Made by a program: the position numbers and the translations under genes. The notes beneath the pieces were generated by a model. It was given only the letters and a program-made list of their open reading frames with translations. It ran no database searches and was not told where the DNA came from. A stretch of DNA of 6,310 bases from Nitrospinota bacterium (GTDB lineage Bacteria; UBA8248). Numbering within the stretch: the first letter of the stretch is position 1; the number at the start of each line of letters is the position of its first letter. Location: contig WTGD01000097.1 in NCBI GenBank assembly GCA_011523725.1, forward strand, positions 1-6,310, in the 5' to 3' direction. Shown piece by piece: positions 1 to 5,300 of this stretch.

Positions 1-765
1 TATCTCGCCCCCCCGCCCCACCGGGGCAAGCGCAACGAGCCGGCCTACGTCGCCCGCGTGGCGGAGACTTTGGCCGAACTCCACGGAATGTCGACCGAGG
101 CGGTGACGCGCCTCACCACGGAGAACGTGCGCCGCCTGTTCGGCGTGGGACCCGAACGCGAGGAGGGGAGCATCGCCTACGCTCTCGGCGGGACGCTCTA
201 TCTCAACGTCACGAACGATTGCCAGAATTCGTGCTTTTTCTGCGGTCTCCTGAGTGATTGCGTCTACAAGGGCCACAACCTGAAACTCGCGCAAGAGCCC
301 GACGCGGGCGAGGTTCTCGCCGCCGCCGGCGACCCGACCCGCTTCGAGGAGGTCGTCTTCAGCGGGTTCGGCGAGCCCACGCTCCGGCTCGACCTCGTGA
401 AGGAGGTGGCCGGGGAGCTCAAGCGCCGGGGCGCCAGGCGAATCCGCCTGGTGACGAACGGGCTCGCGAACAAGACGCACGAGAGGAACATCCTGCCCGA
501 ACTCGGCGGTCTCGTGGACGCGATATCCATCAGCATGCAGGCGGAAAGCCCCGAAGCCTATGCGAAAGTCTGCAAGACCAGGGACGTGGAAGACCCCTAC
601 CCGCTGGTCAAGGAATTCGTGAGGTGGTCGAAGAACTACATCCCCGAGGTGGAGGTGACGGCCGTGAAGATGAACGGCCTCATCGACATCGAGGCGTGCG
701 AGAAGGTGGCGACCGAGGAACTGGGCGTGCCCTTCCGCGCGCACGATTACGTGCGGATGGATTAG
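1..765 (+). CDS. TatD-family metal-dependent nuclease fused to TatD-linked radical SAM domain (5' end outside window)
   Basis: The frame is open from the first base to the TAG at 763-765, giving 254 visible residues. Residues 1-49 are the C-terminal end of a TatD-type metal-dependent deoxyribonuclease: YLAPPPHRGKRNEP followed by the helical tail with TTENVRRLFG. The metal ligands and main TIM barrel lie upstream of the window. After a short linker (about residues 50-63) a radical SAM domain begins at TLYLNVTNDC. It carries the 4Fe-4S/SAM motif CX3CX2C (Cys74, Cys78, Cys81), a GFGEPT motif (122-127, the SAM-binding GGE-type motif) and a VTNG strand. This matches the small radical SAM family found next to, or fused with, TatD; its reaction is unknown. 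An internal GTG at 58 could be read as a start, but it lies inside conserved TatD sequence, so the gene almost certainly begins upstream. The domain assignment is seen in the sequence; any joint function is inference. Confidence 0.9.
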   Translation, partial: YLAPPPHRGKRNEPAYVARVAETLAELHGMSTEAVTRLTTENVRRLFGVGPEREEGSIAYALGGTLYLNVTNDCQNSCFFCGLLSDCVYKGHNLKLAQEPDAGEVLAAAGDPTRFEEVVFSGFGEPTLRLDLVKEVAGELKRRGARRIRLVTNGLANKTHERNILPELGGLVDAISISMQAESPEAYAKVCKTRDVEDPYPLVKEFVRWSKNYIPEVEVTAVKMNGLIDIEACEKVATEELGVPFRAHDYVRMD

Positions 766-789
766 CAGGAGCGGACGAGATTTGATTTT

Positions 790-891
790 GTAGGGGCGGA
801 CCTATGTGTCCGCCCTAAACAGGAAGATCACGAAATCCATCCACGAATAAAATCACCATCAAAAAGGGCGGACACATAGGTCCGCCCCTAC
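790..891. repeat. Inverted pair of GTAG-hairpin palindromic repeats (REP/BIME-like)
   Basis: Two perfect 27-nt inverted arms (790-816 and 865-891) enclose a 48-nt A-rich spacer. Each arm is itself a hairpin. On the + strand the left copy is GTAG (790-793), arm GGGCGGAC (794-801), loop CTATGT (802-807), arm GTCCGCCC (808-815). The right copy is the same on the - strand, with arms 880-887 and 866-873 and its loop at 874-879. The pair starts 25 nt after the stop of the TatD/radical-SAM gene, so it probably forms the 3' end of that mRNA or a barrier before the next unit. No T-run follows either hairpin and no target-site duplication is visible at the outer ends. Confidence 0.85.
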
Positions 892-911
892 GGAAACGGA
901 ATCCGCATCAG

Positions 912-940
912 TGTAGGGGCCGTTCGCGAACGGCCCCTGC
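912..940. repeat. Solitary GTAG-hairpin palindrome
   Basis: Positions 915-938 are a perfect 24-nt palindrome with CGCG at its centre (925-928). It reads GTAG (913-916), arm GGGCCGTT (917-924), CGCG, arm AACGGCCC (929-936), so it has the head and 8-nt arms of the neighbouring repeats but a 4-nt centre instead of the hexaloop. As RNA the stem could extend through U914-G939 and G913-C940. It lies 15 nt upstream of the promoter-like motif at 955-969, so it could also be bound by a dimeric protein; the family resemblance makes a repeat copy more likely. Confidence 0.75.
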
Positions 941-954
941 TGAACAACCCCACA

Positions 955-969
955 CGTTTGCGCTAGAAT
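955..969 (+). promoter_or_regulatory. Candidate promoter motif CGTTTGCGCTAGAAT for the patatin unit
   Basis: TAGAAT at 964-969 is a good -10 hexamer match and is preceded by CGTTTGCGC. The same 15-nt word with two differences lies before the helicase gene at 2325-2339. Only 6 nt separate TAGAAT from the ATG at 976, so transcription would start at or next to that ATG, implying a leaderless mRNA. A weak -35 candidate is TGAACA at 941-946 (17-bp spacer, 4/6 match to TTGACA); there is no strong one. Confidence 0.5.
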
Positions 970-975
970 GGCCCC

Positions 976-1059
976 ATGAAAAACCGTCATTCCCCGGAAA
1001 AATTAACGAAGCCCTTTGAACCGGACCCGCCCGTTACTCTCTGGAACGTCCCCCGATGA
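976..1059 (+). CDS. Possible 27-residue leader ORF overlapping the patatin start (ATGA)
   Basis: A 28-codon frame opens with ATG at 976, just 6 nt after the TAGAAT motif, and ends with TGA at 1057-1059, which overlaps the patatin ATG as ATGA. It encodes a short peptide starting MKNRHSPEKLTKPFEPDP and ending in WNVPR. The peptide is basic at its start and proline-rich, with no signal peptide, membrane segment or recognised domain. The support is positional: it begins where a leaderless mRNA would begin, and the 4-nt overlap is typical of translational coupling. The patatin ATG has only a weak GGA (1043-1045) about 10 nt upstream, which also suits coupling. It may equally be a chance ORF; no homologue is known to me. 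Confidence 0.35.
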   Translation: MKNRHSPEKLTKPFEPDPPVTLWNVPR

Positions 1060-1988
1060 GCAAACCCTTCTACATCCTCTCGCTCGATGGCGGGGGGTCG
1101 CTAGGCGTCTACACCCTGGGCGTGCTGGCGGAAATCGAGCGCACCCTGGGACGCCCGCTGCACGAGGTCTTCGACCTCGCCTACGGCGTCAGCACGGGCT
1201 CCATCATCGCCACGATGATAGCGCTGGGTGATGAGGTCGACCCGACGATTGCGGAGCGCTATTTCGAGCTCGCGCCCGACGTGCTGGGGCCCTTGCTCGC
1301 GCGCCACAAGACGAACGCGCTCAAGCGGCATTCGCAAAGAATCTATGGCGAGAGGACTTTCGGGGATTTCAAGCTGGATGTCGGGGTCCTCGCCACCCAC
1401 TCGGAGTCCGACCGCCCCATGGTGTTCAAGAAAGTCGTTCATCAGGCAGGGGAAGGCCCCGATGGTTTCCTCTCTTGCCGGGGCATGAAGATATCGGATG
1501 CGATCATGGCCTCTTGCGCCGCGCACCCGTTCCTGAAGCACAAGCGCATCGACCTGGCCAATCACGGGGAGCGCACCGCGCTCGACGGCGGGTTCACGGC
1601 GAACAATCCCACCCTTTTCGCCATCGCGGACGCCACCGGGCCGCTCGGCGTCGCCCGGGAGGATATCCGGATCTTAAGCGTCGGGACGGGGAGTTACCCC
1701 GATTCGCGCAAATGGACGAGGCGGATTATCGCGGGCATCCGTCCGCTCAAGACCTACATGACGCTCTCCAGGACGAGTTCGAACACCGTGGATACGCTGC
1801 GTGAACTCTTCTTCCCGGACGTCCGAACCCTGCGCATCAACGACGTTTTCACCGACCGCGCCTATGAGACGGATTTCATGGAGCACGACCCGCGCAAGCT
1901 CAAGGCCATATATCAGCTCGGGCGCAAGTCCTTCGAGCGCGCCGAGGCCCAGGTGCGGGAATTTTTTGAGGATGCGGGTGGAGTCTAA
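1056..1988 (+). CDS. Patatin-like phospholipase / lipid acyl hydrolase
   Basis: This complete 310-residue protein has a single patatin domain spanning nearly its whole length. The glycine-rich oxyanion loop is DGGGSLG (Asp11-Gly17). The nucleophile elbow is GVSTG (44-48, catalytic Ser46). The catalytic Asp is in ALDGG (Asp177), followed by the usual ANNP. There is no signal peptide or membrane segment, so it should be a cytosolic Ser-Asp dyad enzyme that releases fatty acids from membrane phospholipids or related esters. The residue that is normally Arg or Lys in DGGGxRG is Leu16 here. The start at 1056 is the only ATG after an in-frame stop at 1017 and lies just upstream of the first conserved strand. 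The flanking repeat clusters and the lack of a same-operon partner (apart from the possible leader ORF) make its role unclear. Some patatins are phage-defence effectors, but no sensor or cyclase gene is present here. Confidence 0.93.
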   Translation: MSKPFYILSLDGGGSLGVYTLGVLAEIERTLGRPLHEVFDLAYGVSTGSIIATMIALGDEVDPTIAERYFELAPDVLGPLLARHKTNALKRHSQRIYGERTFGDFKLDVGVLATHSESDRPMVFKKVVHQAGEGPDGFLSCRGMKISDAIMASCAAHPFLKHKRIDLANHGERTALDGGFTANNPTLFAIADATGPLGVAREDIRILSVGTGSYPDSRKWTRRIIAGIRPLKTYMTLSRTSSNTVDTLRELFFPDVRTLRINDVFTDRAYETDFMEHDPRKLKAIYQLGRKSFERAEAQVREFFEDAGGV

Positions 1989-2008
1989 GGGGGTGAGGTT
2001 TTGACTTT

Positions 2009-2068
2009 GTAGGGACAACCCCCCGTGGTTGTCCCCTCGTCAGGACAGGCACAGGGGCCTGTCCCTAC
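2009..2068. repeat. Second inverted pair of GTAG-hairpin repeats with different stems
   Basis: The + strand copy reads GTAG (2009-2012), arm GGACAACC (2013-2020), loop CCCCGT (2021-2026), arm GGTTGTCC (2027-2034), with an additional G2012-C2035 pair. The - strand copy has its GTAG at 2068-2065, arms 2057-2064 and 2043-2050 (GGACAGGC read on the - strand) and loop CCCTGT. Both 8-bp stems pair perfectly although their sequences differ from each other and from the copies at 790-891. The pair begins about 20 nt after the patatin stop, the same placement as the first pair, and is preceded by a nearly identical flank (2000-2014 versus 781-795, 14/15). Confidence 0.8.
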
Positions 2069-2086
2069 GGTCGCCATTCGAGGGGG

Positions 2087-2101
2087 TGTGTAGGGGTCGC
2101 C
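2087..2101 (+). repeat. Half copy of the GTAG-hairpin repeat
   Basis: GTAG at 2090-2093 is followed by an 8-nt arm GGGTCGCC (2094-2101), as in the intact copies, but the complementary arm GGCGACCC is missing downstream. This looks like a decayed or truncated copy. With only 12 informative bases it could be coincidence. Confidence 0.35.
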
Positions 2102-2171
2102 GTCGGGATTGATCCACCGTGCGGCATCGGGCTTCGTAGAACGCTTGACGCCCTCATCCCGGCTCCCCAAA
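2102..2171. other. Unassigned spacer between the two repeat families
   Basis: No gene, promoter or clear hairpin is visible here. The only repeat noted is CCCTCATCC at 2151-2159, which recurs at 2172-2180 as the outer end of the next element. This may be a remnant of another copy of that element. Confidence 0.4.
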
Positions 2172-2172
2172 C

Positions 2173-2285
2173 CCTCATCCTGAGTAGGCGCGCAAGCGCC
2201 GTATCGAAGGATGGGGGCGCAACTCTACGGCGGGAGCGAATTTCGCCCTTCGATACGCCGCCTTCGGCGGCTACTCAGGGTGAGG
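2173..2285. repeat. Inverted pair of a second palindromic repeat family (BIME-like)
   Basis: The left arm 2173-2210 and the right arm 2247-2285 are inverted copies separated by 36 nt. Reading outward to inward, the outer CCTCAYCCTGAGTAG and inner GTATCGAAGG are conserved, with one mismatch. The centre between them is replaced: left GGCGC-GCAA-GCGCC (2187-2200), right GCCGCC-TTC-GGCGGC (2257-2271). Each centre still forms a perfect stem, which is the covariation expected if the hairpin is what is maintained. I recognise the CCTGAGTAG...GTATCGAAGG type as a dispersed palindromic repeat common in uncultured, G+C-rich bacterial genomes (from memory, not searched). It may be mobilised by a RAYT-type (Y1) transposase elsewhere in the genome; none is in the window. 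Confidence 0.82.
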
Positions 2286-2324
2286 AAGGTGGAGAGACGG
2301 CGGAGCCCGCCTTCCATCCCGCCG

Positions 2325-2339
2325 CGTTTGGGGTAGAAT
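2325..2339 (+). promoter_or_regulatory. Candidate promoter motif CGTTTGGGGTAGAAT for the helicase gene
   Basis: TAGAAT at 2334-2339 is preceded by CGTTTGGGG and matches the motif before the patatin unit at 13 of 15 positions. It ends 9 nt before the helicase ATG, so a transcript starting at the normal distance from a -10 box would have essentially no 5' leader. No convincing -35 box is visible 16-18 bp upstream. The TAG of the motif is also the in-frame stop that limits the helicase ORF upstream. Confidence 0.5.
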
Positions 2340-2348
2340 ACCTCCGCT

Positions 2349-5300
2349 ATGGACGGACACTCCTTTCATCCGCTGATCACGCGCTGGTTCCGCGAGAAAT
2401 TCGCAGAGCCGAGCGCTCCCCAGGAGGCCGGCTGGCCCGAGATCGCCACCGGGCGCGACACGCTCATCGCCGCCCCCACGGGCACGGGCAAGACGCTGGC
2501 CGCTTTCCTGTGGTCGCTCGACGGCCTGATCCGGGACGCGCTCGCGGGCGAACTCGAAGACGCCTGCCGCCTCGTCTACATCTCTCCCCTGAAGGCGCTC
2601 GGCAACGACATCCAGAAAAACCTGCAGGAGCCTCTGAGCGAAATCCGCGCGCTCGCCAAGAAAGAGGGCGTGGAGCTTCCCGAAATCCGCGTGGCGGTGC
2701 GCTCGGGAGATACGCCCGCGCGCGAGCGCAGGCTCATGCTCAAAAAACGCCCCCACATCCTCATCACCACGCCCGAGTCGCTCTACATCCTCTTAACAGC
2801 CGAGCGCAGCCGGAAAGTCCTGGAGACCGCGCGCGCCGTCATCGTGGACGAGATTCACGCGGTCGCGGGCGATAAGCGCGGCGCGCACCTGGCGCTCTCC
2901 CTGGAGCGGCTCGACGCGCTTTGCGGGGAGCGGATACAGCGCATCGGCCTGAGCGCCACGCAGAAGCCGATCGAAGAGATAGCGCGCCTGCTCATCGGCG
3001 CGGAAAGAAAGCGCGAGGACGGCGCTCCCGATTGCGCTATCGTGGACGTGGGCCACAAGCGCGAGATGGAGCTGTCGGTCGAGGTGGCCGATCAGGATAT
3101 CGGTCCCATCGCCTCGCACGAGTACTGGGCCGAGGTGTTCGACCGCATCGCGGGCCACATCGAGCGCCACCGCACGACCATCGTGTTCGTCCACACGAGG
3201 CGGCTGGCCGAGCGCGTCGCCCACCGGCTCACGGAGAGGCTCGGCGAGGGCCGCGTGGCCGCGCACCACGGTTCCCTGTCGCGCAAGATCAGGCTGGACG
3301 CCGAGGAGAGGCTCAAATCGGGCGCGCTCTCGGCCATCATCGCCACGGCGTCGCTGGAACTCGGCATCGACATCGGCCACGTGGACCTGGTCTGCCATCT
3401 GGGCGCGCCGAGAACGCTCGCCTCCCTGCTGCAGCGCGTGGGGCGTTCGGGCCACTGGAAGGGCGCTATCCCGAAGGGAATCGTCTTTCCCATGACGCGG
3501 GACGAACTGCTGCAGAGCGCCGCCGCGATCCGCTCGGTGCGGGGAGGCGCGCTCGACCGGGTCATCTTCCCCGTGGCGCCCCTCGACATCCTCGCCCAGC
3601 AGATGGTGGCCGAGGCCGCCGCGCAAGAGGAAGTGGAAGAGGAGGCGCTCTGGTCGCTCGTAAAGCGGGCGCAGCCCTACGGAGAACTTGAAAGAGACGT
3701 TTTCGAGGACGTGCTCGAAATGCTCTCAGAAGGCATCTCGACCAGCCGGGGCAGGCGCACCGCCTATCTGCACAGGGACCGCGTAAACGCTCTCTTGAGA
3801 CCGAGGCGCGGGGCGCGGCTTTGCGCCATCACGTCGGGCGGCGCGATTCCCGACACGGCGGATTACGACGTGGTCGAAGGCGCCGCGGAGACCTTCGTGG
3901 GCAAGGTGAACGAGGATTTCGCCATCGAATCGAACGCGGGCGACATCTTCCTGCTCGGCAACCACTCCTGGCGCGTCAAGCGCGTGGAGCGCGACAAGGT
4001 GCGCGTGGAAGACGCCGAGGGCCTTCCGCCGAACATCCCCTTCTGGCTGGGGGAGGCGCCCTCGCGCACGGCGGAACTCTCGGGAGCCGTCTCGGCGCTC
4101 CGGGCCGAACTGGCGGGGCGTCTCGATGCGCCCCCCGAAGCCATCCGGTGGATGCGCGCCGAATGCGGGCTAAGTGCCGCGGGCGCATCGCAGCTGCTCG
4201 ATTACGTGCGCGAGACCGTGCGGGTGCTCGGGCGCGTTCCCACGCAAGAGGAGATCGTGGCGGAGCGGTTCTTCGACGAGGCGGGCGGCATGCAGCTCGT
4301 CATCCACTCGCCCTTCGGGGGACGCATCAACCGCGCATGGGGCCACACGCTGAGGAAACGCTTTTGCCTGACGTTTGATTTCGAGCTCCAGGCCGCCGCG
4401 ACGGACGACGGCATCGTTCTCTCGCTCTCCTCGCAGCACAGCTTTCCGCTCGAATCCATATTCGGCTTCGCGCGCCTGGCCTCGCTCAGAAAGGACATGC
4501 TCCAGTCCGCCCTCCAGTCGCCCATGTTCACCAACCGCTGGCGCTGGAACGCGGCGCGCGCCCTCGCGCTCCCCAGGCACAGCGGGGGAAAGAAGGTGCC
4601 GGTCGCGATCCAGCGCATGCGGGCCGAGGACTTGCTCGCCGCCGTGTTCCCGGCCCAGCTCGCCTGCCAGGACAACCACCACGGCCCCATCGAGCCGCCC
4701 GACCATCCGCTCGTGAACGAGACGATCGAGAACTGCCTGACCGAGGCGATGGACATCGAGAGCTTAAGAGCGCTCATCGCCGACGTGGAGAGCGGGAAGA
4801 TCAGGACCTATGGTGTCGAGACGCCCGCGCCCTCGCCCATGTCGCACGAGATACTGAACGCGAACCCCTACGCCTTCATCGACGACGCGCCGCTGGAAGA
4901 GCGCCGCTCGCGCGCCGTGCCGCTCAGGCGCGCCCTGCCCGATGACGCCGAGAGCGCCCGGCTGGACCCGGACGTCATCGAGGAGGTGCGCGAGCAGGCC
5001 TGGCCGGCGCCGCGCGACGCGGACGAACTGCACGACGCGCTGCTCTCCCTGTGCGTGTTGCCTGCGGAGGAGGCGGGCGAGTGGTCCGCCTGGGTGGATG
5101 AACTCCTGGACATGAACCGCGTGGCGAAGGCGTCGTGGCGGGTGGATGGCGTAGAGCGGGAAGGCTGGGTTCCGGCGGAGAGAATGGCGCTCGTGCGCGC
5201 GGCGGTTCCGGGGATCAGGCTCATGCCCGAGACGATCCCCTTCCAGGGGGATGAGGGGCAGCCGCCCGCGCAGGATGAGGCGGTGCTCGCCATCGTCCGG

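Noticed and set aside
258..785. A 175-codon + strand frame overlapping the radical SAM domain
   Set aside because: Arg/Gly/Ala-rich, out-of-frame reading of a region whose other frame contains conserved radical SAM motifs.
790..891. Miniature transposon (MITE) with 27-bp terminal inverted repeats
   Set aside because: No target-site duplication flanks it, the spacer is only 48 nt, and each terminus is itself a complete hairpin also found in other arrangements. A REP/BIME-like pair explains it better.
790..938. Hairpins as rho-independent terminators
   Set aside because: The stems are strong, but no run of T follows any of them on either strand, so intrinsic termination is not supported.
1056..1988. 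Patatin as a CBASS-type (CapV-like) defence effector
   Set aside because: No nucleotide cyclase, HORMA/TRIP13, ubiquitin-like or other defence gene is adjacent. The neighbours are housekeeping-type TatD/radical SAM and Lhr genes with separate promoter-like motifs.
790..2285. CRISPR array
   Set aside because: The repeats are inverted, unevenly spaced, of two unrelated families and without unique spacers of constant length.
2793..3626. A 277-codon open frame on the - strand
   Set aside because: It is antisense to helicase motifs DEIH, SAT and QRVGRSGH. It is a composition artefact with no motif of its own.
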